The position numbers were made by a program, and so were the translations under genes. The notes below the pieces were generated by a model. The model did not search any database. It worked only from the letters and a program-made list of their open reading frames with translations, and was not told where the DNA came from. Shown piece by piece: positions 26,544 through 35,591 of a DNA stretch of 64,000 nucleotides. Source of the stretch: an uncultured Lacinutrix sp. (lineage in GTDB: Bacteria > Bacteroidota > Bacteroidia > Flavobacteriales > Flavobacteriaceae); contig NZ_CANMSJ010000004.1 of NCBI RefSeq assembly GCF_947500605.1, positions 124,001-188,000 of the forward strand, read 5' to 3'. Every line of letters begins with the position of its first letter. The first letter of the stretch is position 1.

Positions 26544-27635
26544 TTAATTCTTAACATCTAAGGCGTCGCGTAAGGCATTACCAATTAACATAAAGGCCAT
26601 AACTAAAAACATAATGCATAAGCCTGGGATAATGGCTAAATAAGGCTTGCCTAGAATAATATAATTGTAATGATCTTTTATCATTGCTCCCCAACTTGCC
26701 ATTGGAGGCTGCGCACCAATACCTAGAAAACTCAATCCGCTTTCTATTAATATTGCAGCAGCAAAATTAGCGGCACAAATTACAATTACAGGAGCCATTA
26801 TATTTGGTAGAATATGCTTAGTAATTATACGGTAATTATTAAAACCTAAAGCGCGAGCAGCAGTAACGTATTGCATTTCTTTTGCACTAATAATTTGTCC
26901 TCGCACTACTCTAGCAACTTCTACCCACATTGTTAAACCTACTGCAATAAACACTTGCCAGAAACCTTTTCCTAAAGCCAAAGTAATTGCAATAACTAAT
27001 AGTAGCGTTGGTATAGACCAAGTTACATTTATTATCCACATAATAAACGCATCTATTTTACCACCATAATAACCTGCTACACTTCCCATAAATATTCCAA
27101 TTACCAAGGAAATAAAGACAGCCACAAAACCTATAAAAAAGGAAATGCGTGCACCTACCAAAATACGACTAAGTAAATCTCTACCATATTTATCGGTACC
27201 TAAGTGGAATGTTTTTTTAGTAATTAAAGTTTCTATATTAATCGCATTATCGTCAATAGTATATGTCTTTTCAACACCTTTTAATCCATCGGAAGCATAT
27301 TCGGTATAACTTATAGTATTTCCCGAAATAGCATGTTGTGTAATTGGAATTTCGGTTACAGTATTAATGTTTCCGAAGAACAATTTATCAAAAAAACCTT
27401 GTTCATTTTTAACTTGAGAAGGCAACACTAACATATCGACACTAAAACCTGGTGCTTTAGAATGTATAGAAACATGCATTTGGTTGGCGTGCCTAGAATT
27501 ATCTGGTGCAAACACATAAGCAAACACAGAAACAACACCAACGAATAGGATAAAATAGAAACTAAAAACGCCCCAAAAATTCTTTTTAAATTTTTGAAGC
27601 GCTAATTTACTTAATGAGTTTGCTTTGTTACTCAA
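26544..27635 (-). CDS. ABC transporter permease, OppC/DppC type
   Basis: A 363-residue inner-membrane permease. OppC_N-type first helix (FKKNFWGVFSFYFILFVGVVSVFAYVF) and a periplasmic insertion of about 110 residues are followed by HLGTDKYGRDLLSRILVGARISFFIGF and the conserved loop VRGQIISAKEMQYVTAARALGFNNYRIITKHILPN (EAA-like). About six helices. The family imports oligopeptides or nickel with a partner permease (OppB), ATPases and a binding protein, none of which is here, so the substrate is unknown. It starts 6 nt after the upstream protease gene and is probably cotranscribed with it. Confidence 0.87.
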   Translation of the reverse strand: MSNKANSLSKLALQKFKKNFWGVFSFYFILFVGVVSVFAYVFAPDNSRHANQMHVSIHSKAPGFSVDMLVLPSQVKNEQGFFDKLFFGNINTVTEIPITQHAISGNTISYTEYASDGLKGVEKTYTIDDNAINIETLITKKTFHLGTDKYGRDLLSRILVGARISFFIGFVAVFISLVIGIFMGSVAGYYGGKIDAFIMWIINVTWSIPTLLLVIAITLALGKGFWQVFIAVGLTMWVEVARVVRGQIISAKEMQYVTAARALGFNNYRIITKHILPNIMAPVIVICAANFAAAILIESGLSFLGIGAQPPMASWGAMIKDHYNYIILGKPYLAIIPGLCIMFLVMAFMLIGNALRDALDVKN

Positions 27636-27641
27636 TGTCTT

Positions 27642-29783
27642 TTAATCTTTTATGGCTGCTACTTTTTTAATTTCGTAGGTCATTTTTAAATCGTCAATTA
27701 CATTTAAAGCTTCCTCGATATAAACATCTTGACTTAAGCTTTCGTGCCATCTTACACGTTTCTCTTTTAAGATAGTATCTTTTTCAAAAAGAGCAGTTTC
27801 ATAAGGTAAAGACTCGAATGTTAAGTTTGTTTTATATTTAGAAATAGCATCAAACTCTTTTGCTTTTTCTTCGTCAGCTTTTAATTCAGCTTTATACTTT
27901 TTATAATTTAGAGAATAAATATTCTCATCCATTTGCGTTTTAATCCACTTAGCATTTTCTTCAATAAGCTTTAGTTGTGCATTGTTTTGCATGCGTTCCT
28001 TGCTTTTACTTATTGTTGTATCGTAATCGAAATAGCTATTCCAAGAATCGTACTTTACAGCTTCAATTTTATCCCAAGGTAATGGGTTATGTTGATCGCG
28101 TTCTCCAATATCTACAAAACTATAACGGTCTGGAACTACAACATCACTCTTAACACCTTCTAGCTGTGTTGATCCTCCATTAATTCTATAAAATTTCTGA
28201 CGTGTGATTTTAATAGCTCCTAAATCTCCATGAGAACTGTTACGCACCATTCTGTTTAAATCTAATATATTTTGAACAGTACCTTTTCCATACGTTTGCT
28301 TACTACCAATAACAATAGCACGTTTATAATCTTGCATTGCAGCAGCTAAAATCTCTGATGCTGATGCAGATAATTCGTTTACCATAATTACTAGAGGTCC
28401 GTCCCAAATAATAGAATCGTCCGTATCCTTTAAAACTTCTTTTGGTTCGTTTGTAGAACGTACCTGTACAATTGGACCATCTTTTATAAATAAACCAGCA
28501 ATATCTACAACAGTTTTAAGAGATCCTCCTCCGTTATTTCTAAGATCTAGAACTAGACCTTCCATACCTTCGGCTTTTAATCTCTCAATTTCTTGTTTAA
28601 TATCCGATGCAGCATTACGCTCGTTATAATCTGCAAAATCAATATAAAATTTAGGAAGATTTATTACTCCATATTTTTTATCATTTTTAATAACAGTAGA
28701 TGATTTCGCATAAGTTTCTTCTAACTCTACTACATCTCTAGTAATTGTAATATCCTCGATAGAACCGTCTACTTTTTTAAGTGTTAAATAAACATTAGTT
28801 CCTTTTGGGCCTTTTATTAATTGTATAGCATCGTCTATACGCATACCAACAATACTAACTGCTTTTTCTTCGTCTTCTTGGCGTACTTTTAAAATAATGT
28901 CACCAACCTCAAGATCTTTACCTCTCCAAGCTGGGCCTCCAGAAATAACTTCTACAATTTTAGTGTAATCCATTCTTTTAGAAAGTTTTGCTCCAATACC
29001 TTCTAATTTTCCAGACATTTGCTGGTCGAAACGGTCTTTATCTCTAGGTGCAAAATAAGATGTGTGTGGATCGAATTCTTCTACAATTGCATTAATATAC
29101 ATTGCAAACCAATCTTTACGTTCTAAATCCTCAACGTAATCCGTATAATATACATCTAAATTTTTCAAAGTTTCAGCACGTGCCTCAATCTCAATTTCTT
29201 TAAGTGTTTTCTTTACTTTTGGTTCATCACCTTCTGCAACAACTGTATCTCTTTCCTGAGTTCTAATTAACTCATCGTAATTTGAAATAGTACTAAATTT
29301 TAGTAATTGTCTCCAACGTTCTTTTAATTTTTTCTTAGTCTTTACGTATTCGTGATTTTCGTAATCTGTATCAAAATTCTCGTCTCTATCAAAATCGAAA
29401 GGCTTTTCTAACACTTCTTTGTAATAAGCTTTCGACTCTGCCATACGTTGCATTAAACGTTCGTTTGTAACATTAAAAAACGTAATATCGTATACTTTAA
29501 GTTCGTCATCAATTTCAGTTTCAAACTTTTCAAACTCTTCAATATCACTCTTTAAAAAGAAACGTTTTAAAGGATCTATTTGTTTTAAATATGTTGAATA
29601 GACCTCTTTAGAAAATTCATCGTTAAAATCTTTAGGTTCAAAGTGCAACTGTTCTAAAGCTAAAGTAATTATCTGAACTAAGAGTTTATCTTTATCTGGA
29701 TCGTCGTCTACTTTGGCGGTAAAACTACAAGACCCAAAGGCTAGTAAAAGCACTAGCATTAATATATTATATTTCCTTTTCAT
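27642..29783 (-). CDS. prc: Tail-specific (carboxy-terminal processing) protease
   Basis: A 713-residue periplasmic protease of the S41 family. Signal/lipobox MLVLLLAFGSC makes it a probable lipoprotein. Order of parts: N-terminal helical region; PDZ domain at about residues 240-330 (EGIGAKLSKRMDYTKIVEVISGGPAWRGKDLEVGDIILKV); S41 catalytic core with LVLDLRNNGGG, the nucleophile region NELSASASEILAAAMQDY and the general-base Lys in TYGKGTVQ; C-terminal DUF3340-like extension. Prc cleaves proteins from hydrophobic C-termini and trims envelope and peptidoglycan enzymes in E. coli. Length fits E. coli Prc (about 680). Confidence 0.93.
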   Translation of the reverse strand: MKRKYNILMLVLLLAFGSCSFTAKVDDDPDKDKLLVQIITLALEQLHFEPKDFNDEFSKEVYSTYLKQIDPLKRFFLKSDIEEFEKFETEIDDELKVYDITFFNVTNERLMQRMAESKAYYKEVLEKPFDFDRDENFDTDYENHEYVKTKKKLKERWRQLLKFSTISNYDELIRTQERDTVVAEGDEPKVKKTLKEIEIEARAETLKNLDVYYTDYVEDLERKDWFAMYINAIVEEFDPHTSYFAPRDKDRFDQQMSGKLEGIGAKLSKRMDYTKIVEVISGGPAWRGKDLEVGDIILKVRQEDEEKAVSIVGMRIDDAIQLIKGPKGTNVYLTLKKVDGSIEDITITRDVVELEETYAKSSTVIKNDKKYGVINLPKFYIDFADYNERNAASDIKQEIERLKAEGMEGLVLDLRNNGGGSLKTVVDIAGLFIKDGPIVQVRSTNEPKEVLKDTDDSIIWDGPLVIMVNELSASASEILAAAMQDYKRAIVIGSKQTYGKGTVQNILDLNRMVRNSSHGDLGAIKITRQKFYRINGGSTQLEGVKSDVVVPDRYSFVDIGERDQHNPLPWDKIEAVKYDSWNSYFDYDTTISKSKERMQNNAQLKLIEENAKWIKTQMDENIYSLNYKKYKAELKADEEKAKEFDAISKYKTNLTFESLPYETALFEKDTILKEKRVRWHESLSQDVYIEEALNVIDDLKMTYEIKKVAAIKD

Positions 29784-30031
29784 GTATGTAAATTTATTAT
29801 CTTTTTGAAGGTCACATGCTGCTCGTTATTAATCATTACCGTGAGTAATAATATTTTTAATACGCTCGCTGCATATGCTTTCTTAATCTTTTTATAGTCT
29901 CTTGTTAAGAGAAAATTTCCACTAAAATAAAAGAAAAAACCGTGCCAAGTATCTGCAATTACACTAATTTTTTGTTAAAGCGCGAAATTTAAGGGAATAC
30001 TATAGAAATTATGTATTTTAGCTCGTTATTA

Positions 30032-30056
30032 AAGAGATTACCGCTTTCGCGGAAAC
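30032..30056 (+). repeat. REP-like palindrome, copy C
   Basis: AAGAGATTA-CCGC-TTTC-GCGG-AAAC, related to copy B in 19 of 25 positions, with one compensatory T:A to C:G change in the stem. It ends 6 bp before the surE ATG. Confidence 0.5.
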
Positions 30057-30062
30057 AATAAG

Positions 30063-30839
30063 ATGAAAAACAGACCACTAATTTTAGTTACAAACGACGA
30101 TGGCATAACTGCTCCAGGTATTCGTACTTTAGTAAAAGTAATGAAAACCTTAGGAGATGTTGTTGTTGTTGCACCGGATAGTCCACAAAGCGGAATGGGA
30201 CACGCTATAACACTAGATTCTACTTTACACATTGAAAAAATACATGTAGAAAATGGAGATTACGATGCCTATAGTTGCTCGGGAACTCCAGCAGATTGTG
30301 TGAAAATTGCGGTAAACGAAATCTTAGACAGACGTCCAGATTTAGTTGTTTCTGGCATAAACCATGGCAGTAACTCCTCTATAAATGTAATTTATTCTGG
30401 AACCATGAGTGCCGCAATAGAAGCCGGTATTGAAGGTATTCCTGCTATTGGCTTTTCGCTTTTAGACTACAAATGGAATGCAAATTTTGAGCATTCAAAA
30501 AAATATATAAAAACGATTGCAGAAAACGTTTTAAATAAAGGTTTAGCAGAAGGTATTGTACTTAATGTAAACGTTCCTAATTTAGATAAAAAGGAATTAA
30601 AAGGTATTAAAATTTGCCGACAAGCGAAAGCCAATTGGAAAGAAAAATTTGATAAACGAAAAACACCGCAAGGCAAAGATTATTATTGGCTAACGGGAAC
30701 ATTTGTAAATTACGATAAAGGTGAAGATACAGACGAATGGGCTTTAGAAAACGGTTATATTTCTGTTGTCCCAGTGCAATTCGATCTTACCGCTCATCAT
30801 GCTATGCAGCAGTTAAACACATGGAATTTAAATGAATAA
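30063..30839 (+). CDS. surE: 5'/3'-nucleotidase SurE
   Basis: A 258-residue metal-dependent phosphatase acting on nucleoside 5'- and 3'-monophosphates. Seen are LVTNDDGITAPGI with the metal-binding Asp pair, VAPDSPQSGMGHAIT, SGTPADCVKIAV, VVSGINHGSNSSINVIYSGTMSAAIEA (metal Asn) and the C-terminal TDEWALENGYISVVPVQFDLTAH. Standard length. First gene of a plus-strand run with a small membrane protein (8-nt overlap), lpxB and an NlpC/P60 lipoprotein. The surE-lpxB order recurs in Bacteroidetes as far as I recall. Confidence 0.96.
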   Translation: MKNRPLILVTNDDGITAPGIRTLVKVMKTLGDVVVVAPDSPQSGMGHAITLDSTLHIEKIHVENGDYDAYSCSGTPADCVKIAVNEILDRRPDLVVSGINHGSNSSINVIYSGTMSAAIEAGIEGIPAIGFSLLDYKWNANFEHSKKYIKTIAENVLNKGLAEGIVLNVNVPNLDKKELKGIKICRQAKANWKEKFDKRKTPQGKDYYWLTGTFVNYDKGEDTDEWALENGYISVVPVQFDLTAHHAMQQLNTWNLNE

Positions 30840-31119
30840 AAAAGCTATTATTTTCGGATTTCTTATTGGGATAGTTACAACTTTTATAGGTATTTCTATT
30901 TACACTTTTTTTATTGGTTTAAAATTAGATTTATCTTTTCAAGAAATAATTAATAGAATCTTATCTACAAGTGTTCTAGGTAAACGTGCTAGCATTGGTG
31001 TTTTACTTAATCTACCTGTTTTCTATTATTTTTTAAATAAGAAAAAAGAAGATTTTGCTAAAGGTATTTTAATTGCTATTGTTTTAGTAGCTTTAATTTT
31101 TATTCTGAATAAATTATAA
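30832..31119 (+). CDS. Small membrane protein of unknown function
   Basis: A 95-residue protein with three hydrophobic segments (about residues 4-28, 50-68 and 74-93) and a short basic loop, NKKKEDFAKG, before the last helix. It overlaps the end of surE by 8 nt and ends 3 nt before lpxB, so it must be cotranscribed with them. I do not recognise a family. Topology places the N-terminus close to a Lys pair (MNKKA), probably inside. A role in lipid A assembly or envelope maintenance would be a guess from position alone. Confidence 0.8.
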   Translation: MNKKAIIFGFLIGIVTTFIGISIYTFFIGLKLDLSFQEIINRILSTSVLGKRASIGVLLNLPVFYYFLNKKKEDFAKGILIAIVLVALIFILNKL

Positions 31120-31122
31120 CAC

Positions 31123-32244
31123 ATGAAATACTACATTATTTCTGGAGAAGCTTCGGGTGATTTGCATGGTGCGAATCTTATGAAAGCATTGTTACATGAA
31201 GATGTCGATGCCGATTTTAGGTTTTGGGGAGGCGACCTTATGGAAGCTGTTGGCGGTACGCTAGTAAAACACTATCGTGAGCTTGCTTTTATGGGTTTTG
31301 CAGAAGTAGTAATGAACCTAAGAACCATTACAAAAAACCTATCTTTTTGTAAACAAGATATAGAAGCTTATAATCCTGATGTTATTATTTACATAGATTA
31401 TCCTGGTTTTAATTTACGAATTGCCAAATGGGCAAAACCAAAAGGTTTTAAAAACCATTATTATATTTCTCCGCAAATTTGGGCTTGGAAAGAAGGCAGA
31501 ATTAAAGATATTAAAAAGGATGTGGACGAAATGTATGTTATTCTACCTTTCGAAAAACAATTTTACGAAGACAAACATAAATTCCCTGTTCACTTTGTTG
31601 GACATCCTTTAATTGATGCTATTGCAGACAGACACCAAGTAGATGAGTTTGTATTTAGAAAAGAAAACGGTTTAAGCGAAAAACCTATTATTGCATTATT
31701 ACCTGGAAGCCGTAAACAAGAGATTAAAAAAATACTCTCGGTTATGCTTAGCCTAGTCGATAACTATAAAGACTACCAGTTTGTAATTGCTGGTGCTCCA
31801 GGTCAAGATTTTGAATTTTACCAGCAGTTTATAAAAAAATCTAACGTACATTTTTTAAATAATAAAACGTACGATTTACTTAGTATTTCTACAGCTGCAT
31901 TAGTTACTTCTGGTACTGCAACACTAGAAACAGCACTATTTAAAGTGCCACAAGTTGTTTGCTATAAAGGTAGTTGGGTGTCTTACCAAATTGGTAAACG
32001 TGTTGTAAACTTGAAATATATTTCTTTGGTGAATTTAATTTTGAATAAAGAATCTGTAACCGAACTTATTCAAAACGATTTTAACACCAATAGACTAAAA
32101 AAAGAACTAGATATTTTACTAGATAAAGAACAACGTGCTAAGTTCTTTTTAGATTATTACGATTTAGAAAGAGATTTAGGAGGTAAAGGCGCTAGTAAAA
32201 ACACTGCAAAATTAATTTATAATTCTATAAACGCTACTTCCTAA
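31123..32244 (+). CDS. lpxB: Lipid-A-disaccharide synthase
   Basis: A 373-residue GT19 glycosyltransferase that joins UDP-diacylglucosamine and lipid X to form the lipid A disaccharide at the inner membrane. Hallmarks are YYIISGEASGDLHGANLMKAL, DYPGFNLRIAKWAKPKGFK, YYISPQIWAWKEGRI, FVGHPLIDAI, ALLPGSRKQEI and TSGTATLETALFKVPQVV. Standard length. Stop and the next start are 1 nt apart. Confidence 0.96.
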   Translation: MKYYIISGEASGDLHGANLMKALLHEDVDADFRFWGGDLMEAVGGTLVKHYRELAFMGFAEVVMNLRTITKNLSFCKQDIEAYNPDVIIYIDYPGFNLRIAKWAKPKGFKNHYYISPQIWAWKEGRIKDIKKDVDEMYVILPFEKQFYEDKHKFPVHFVGHPLIDAIADRHQVDEFVFRKENGLSEKPIIALLPGSRKQEIKKILSVMLSLVDNYKDYQFVIAGAPGQDFEFYQQFIKKSNVHFLNNKTYDLLSISTAALVTSGTATLETALFKVPQVVCYKGSWVSYQIGKRVVNLKYISLVNLILNKESVTELIQNDFNTNRLKKELDILLDKEQRAKFFLDYYDLERDLGGKGASKNTAKLIYNSINATS

Positions 32245-32245
32245 A

Positions 32246-32782
32246 ATGCGAAAAATTATCCTAATCCTACTTACTATAATTACATTAACTAGTTGCGGAA
32301 GTACTAAAAATAAAAGTGTAGTTACAAGAAAGTCTCAAACCACAAAAACGGTTAGAAAAACCACTAAAAGTAACAACACCTCTAAGGTTGCAGTACCTAA
32401 AATAGCACATTCTATTATTAATAATGCCGAAAAATATGAAGGTACGCGTTATAAATATGGTGGTACAACTAAAAAAGGAATGGATTGCTCTGGTTTAATT
32501 TACACTGCTTTTAAAGAAGATAATGTTGCAATTCCTCGTGTTTCTGGAGCAATGGCAAAAACTGGAGATTGGATAGATTTAAAAAAGGTACGTAAAGGTG
32601 ATTTGTTGTTTTTCGCAACTAAAAAAAACAACCGTAGTATTAACCATGTTGGTTTAGTAACAAGAACTCAAGGAGACGATGTAGAGTTTATTCATGCTAC
32701 AACAAGCAAAGGTGTAATAACTTCTATGCTAAAAGAAAAGTATTGGTATTTTGCTTTTGTACAAGCAAGAAGAGTGCTTTAA
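32246..32782 (+). CDS. NlpC/P60 family lipoprotein (peptidoglycan endopeptidase)
   Basis: A 178-residue protein with lipobox signal MRKIILILLTIITLTSC, then a Lys/Thr/Ser-rich linker (about residues 18-55) and a C-terminal NlpC/P60 domain. The catalytic Cys is in KGMDCSGLIYTAF, the His in NHVGLVT, and a third polar residue in FIHATTS. The GTRYKYGGTTKKG lead-in is typical. Predicted to cut gamma-D-Glu-diamino acid bonds in peptidoglycan at the outer membrane. Last gene of the surE-lpxB run. Confidence 0.92.
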   Translation: MRKIILILLTIITLTSCGSTKNKSVVTRKSQTTKTVRKTTKSNNTSKVAVPKIAHSIINNAEKYEGTRYKYGGTTKKGMDCSGLIYTAFKEDNVAIPRVSGAMAKTGDWIDLKKVRKGDLLFFATKKNNRSINHVGLVTRTQGDDVEFIHATTSKGVITSMLKEKYWYFAFVQARRVL

Positions 32783-32908
32783 TTTCCACTACTAGCATTA
32801 CTCTTTTTCTAACAAACTAGCCCATTAGAAACTGAACAAAAATACAACTATTTGATTTTAAGATAAATAAAATTACACTTGTGAGATTTTATTTACTATC
32901 TTCAAAGC

Positions 32909-34927
32909 GTGAGACTTCTTAACTTCTCTATAATTAAACTAACGGCTTGCTTAGTTATTGGAATTCTAATCGCTTTTTTTATAGCAATTCCAGTATCTAT
33001 TATTTTGTATGCCACAGTTTTTCTACTGCTATTACTAACGCTACTCTTTTTTATTTCTAAAAATAAAAGGACTAAAAACGTATGGTTTGGTATTGTTAGC
33101 TTTCTAACAATGATTTGTATTGGACTACTTGTAACCAATTTCCATAACGAAAAACTAAATAGTAACAACTATACAAATATTGATTCTAATAAAAAGTTAA
33201 TCACTTTTAGAATTCGATCGACTTTAAAATCTGGTAATTATAATGATAAGTATATTGTTGATGTTTTAAAAATTGCTGATCTTTCTGTTTCAGGAAAAGC
33301 GCTACTTAATGTATCAAGAGACAGTTTAAACAAAGTTTTAAAAGTTGATAACGTATATGTTACTTCGGAAGGTTTTCAACCTATTGTAGCAACTATAAAT
33401 CCATATCAGTTTAATTATAGAAGCTATCTTGAAAAGCAATATGTTTTTAAGCAACTGTATGTAAAACCTAGAAGGCTTTTCCGCGTAAGCGAAAACAAAC
33501 ATACTATTTTTGGTTATGCAGATTTAGTTAGAGAAACTATTAATACCAAATTAAAAACTTATGATTTTGAGCCTGATGTTTTAGCGATTATTAATGCGCT
33601 TATTTTAGGGCAACGCCAAGATCTTAGCAAAGATATTTACGATAGCTACACAGATGCTGGAGCTGTGCATATTCTTGCTGTTTCTGGTCTTCATGTCGCT
33701 TTAATACTGTTACTCCTTAATTTTGCATTAAAGCCTTTAAAACGTTTTAAATATGGTAAAGAAATAACCATTATTATTTTAGTGGTATTAATGTGGAGTT
33801 TTGCAATTATTGCTGGTCTATCTGCTTCGGTAACTCGTGCAGTTACTATGTTTAGTATTATTGCTATTGGTATGCATTTACGACGCCCTACAAATATTTA
33901 TAATACATTAGCTATTTCAATATTTGTATTGCTACTGTTTAAACCTTTATTTTTATTTGATGTTGGTTTCCAACTAAGTTACTTGGCTGTTGTTGCTATT
34001 GTTGCAATACAACCTAGATTAGTAAAGCTTTGGCAACCTAAAAACTTCATTCTATCTAAGGTTTGGGATTATTTTACAGTTGGTATTGCTGCACAATTTG
34101 GAGTTGTACCTATTAGCTTATATTATTTTCATCAATTTCCAGGTTTGTTTTTTGTTGCGAATGTTATTATAATTCCATTTTTAGGTTTCATTTTAGCTAT
34201 TGGAATCTTAGTTATTATTCTTGCCTTATGCAATGCGTTACCTAAATTTCTTGTCGATGGATTCGGTTTTATTATCTCTAGCATGAATGATTTAATGAAA
34301 TGGCTATCGCTACAAGAGCGCTTCTTATTTAAAGACATTTCTTTTAATGGTTGGCAGGTTATTACTGCTTACCTATTTGCAATTGCTTTTGTACAATTAG
34401 CTATCCATAAAAACTATAAATGGATGAAGCTTACTTTAGTTTCTGTTTTACTTTTTCAAGGTGTTAATCTCCATACTAAATACAATAACAATACAGAGAC
34501 ACTTACCATATTTCATAAAAGTAGATTAACTGTTATTGGGCAAAAGCAACAACTTAAGCTCGAGGTGTTTTCAGACTTAGATAGTCTTTCTCAATTCCAT
34601 AATTTAAAAGATTACACTATTGGTAATGCCATTACAGAAGTTAGCACACATAAAACACCTGCTTTTATGCAAATTAAAAACAATACCTTATTAATTATAG
34701 ATAGTTTGGGAGTTTATAACGTGAAGCAACAAAAACCAGATCATATTTTATTAATACAATCACCCAGAATAAATATGTCTAGATTAATTGACTCTTTACA
34801 ACCTAAACAAATTATTGCAGATGGTAGTAATTACAAATCTTATGTTGCACGATGGAGAGCGACTTGTACAAAACAAAAAATCCCTTTTCACTATACTGGT
34901 GAAAAGGGAGCTTTTGTAATAGATTAA
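32909..34927 (+). CDS. comEC: ComEC/Rec2-family DNA uptake channel protein
   Basis: A 672-residue membrane protein for transport of single-stranded DNA during competence. DUF4131 N-terminal part with early helices and an OB-like domain (about residues 90-200) is followed by the Competence domain: ALILGQRQDLSKDIYDSYTDAGAVHILAVSGLHVALIL, GLSASVTRAVTMFSI, DVGFQLSYLAVVAIV. The last ~160 residues correspond in position to the metallo-beta-lactamase domain of B. subtilis ComEC but contain no HxHxDH, so the nuclease site is absent or degenerate. Start is GTG at 32909; its first residues begin the first helix. Its 3' end carries a terminator hairpin. Confidence 0.88.
   Translation: MRLLNFSIIKLTACLVIGILIAFFIAIPVSIILYATVFLLLLLTLLFFISKNKRTKNVWFGIVSFLTMICIGLLVTNFHNEKLNSNNYTNIDSNKKLITFRIRSTLKSGNYNDKYIVDVLKIADLSVSGKALLNVSRDSLNKVLKVDNVYVTSEGFQPIVATINPYQFNYRSYLEKQYVFKQLYVKPRRLFRVSENKHTIFGYADLVRETINTKLKTYDFEPDVLAIINALILGQRQDLSKDIYDSYTDAGAVHILAVSGLHVALILLLLNFALKPLKRFKYGKEITIIILVVLMWSFAIIAGLSASVTRAVTMFSIIAIGMHLRRPTNIYNTLAISIFVLLLFKPLFLFDVGFQLSYLAVVAIVAIQPRLVKLWQPKNFILSKVWDYFTVGIAAQFGVVPISLYYFHQFPGLFFVANVIIIPFLGFILAIGILVIILALCNALPKFLVDGFGFIISSMNDLMKWLSLQERFLFKDISFNGWQVITAYLFAIAFVQLAIHKNYKWMKLTLVSVLLFQGVNLHTKYNNNTETLTIFHKSRLTVIGQKQQLKLEVFSDLDSLSQFHNLKDYTIGNAITEVSTHKTPAFMQIKNNTLLIIDSLGVYNVKQQKPDHILLIQSPRINMSRLIDSLQPKQIIADGSNYKSYVARWRATCTKQKIPFHYTGEKGAFVID
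34881..34909 (-). terminator. Terminator embedded in the end of comEC
   Basis: An 11-bp perfect stem, TCCCTTTTCAC / GTGAAAAGGGA, with a 7-nt loop, followed on the minus strand by TTTTTTG. It lies 32 bp beyond the stop of the convergent thioredoxin-like gene and inside the last codons of comEC. Confidence 0.75.
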
Positions 34928-34940
34928 CTTTAGATTTTCT

Positions 34941-35486
34941 CTATTTAAATTCTGGTTTAAAATTTTTAAAATACTCATTAAATTTTGCTTGAGTATCCAT
35001 ACCTGTATGTTCGTTTTTCTTAAACATTTTTAAATACAATTCTAATTGTTGTGGTTTTTTATAACCGATAATAGGCGCAATAAATTCTGCATTTTCATCT
35101 AAAAACAAAATAGTTGGGTACGAACGAATACTAAAAAAACGTGCTAATTCGTGTCCAGAATTTCTACGTTTTGCTTTAGCAGGATCGTAACCAGGATTAG
35201 AAAATGTTTTATCTTTAAATTTTACCACATCATTACCTTCGGCATCAAACTTCACAGCATAAAAATTATCGCTTACGTATTTAGCTACGTCTTTATTAGC
35301 AAATGTATTTTTATCTAACATTTTACAAGGGCCACACCAAGAGGTGTACATATCCATCATTATTTTTTTAGGATTTTCCTTTTGAAGTTCTACAGCTTCT
35401 TCAAGTGTTATCCAATTAATTTCTTGAGCCGATATCGTTACAGTTGCAAAAACCGTAAACAATGCTATGATAATGTGTTTTTTCAT
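34941..35486 (-). CDS. Secreted thioredoxin-fold protein
   Basis: A 181-residue periplasmic protein. Signal peptide MKKHIIIALFTVFATVTISA is cleaved before QEINWITL. The thioredoxin fold has the active site SWCGPCKMLDKNTFA and the cis-Pro region SIRSYPTILFLDENA. A 25-residue insertion (FKDKTFSNPGYDPAKAKRRNSG) lies between the two. CGPC is the reducing thioredoxin type, so it probably acts in thiol reduction or disulfide exchange; the partner is unknown. Single gene, convergent with comEC. Confidence 0.88.
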   Translation of the reverse strand: MKKHIIIALFTVFATVTISAQEINWITLEEAVELQKENPKKIMMDMYTSWCGPCKMLDKNTFANKDVAKYVSDNFYAVKFDAEGNDVVKFKDKTFSNPGYDPAKAKRRNSGHELARFFSIRSYPTILFLDENAEFIAPIIGYKKPQQLELYLKMFKKNEHTGMDTQAKFNEYFKNFKPEFK

Positions 35487-35543
35487 TTTACTAATTTATT
35501 TTTCTTTGTAGTCGCAAATAGTGTTCCAAAGTTACGAAAAAAA

Positions 35544-35569
35544 CAAAACGCCTCAATAGAGGCGTTTTG
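35544..35569 (-). terminator. Terminator after the peptide transporter
   Basis: An 11-bp perfect stem, CAAAACGCCTC / GAGGCGTTTTG, with an AATA loop, and T-rich on the minus-strand side. It is 23 bp after the stop at 35592. Confidence 0.85.
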
Positions 35570-35591
35570 TTAAAGTTTTATATTTATAAAC

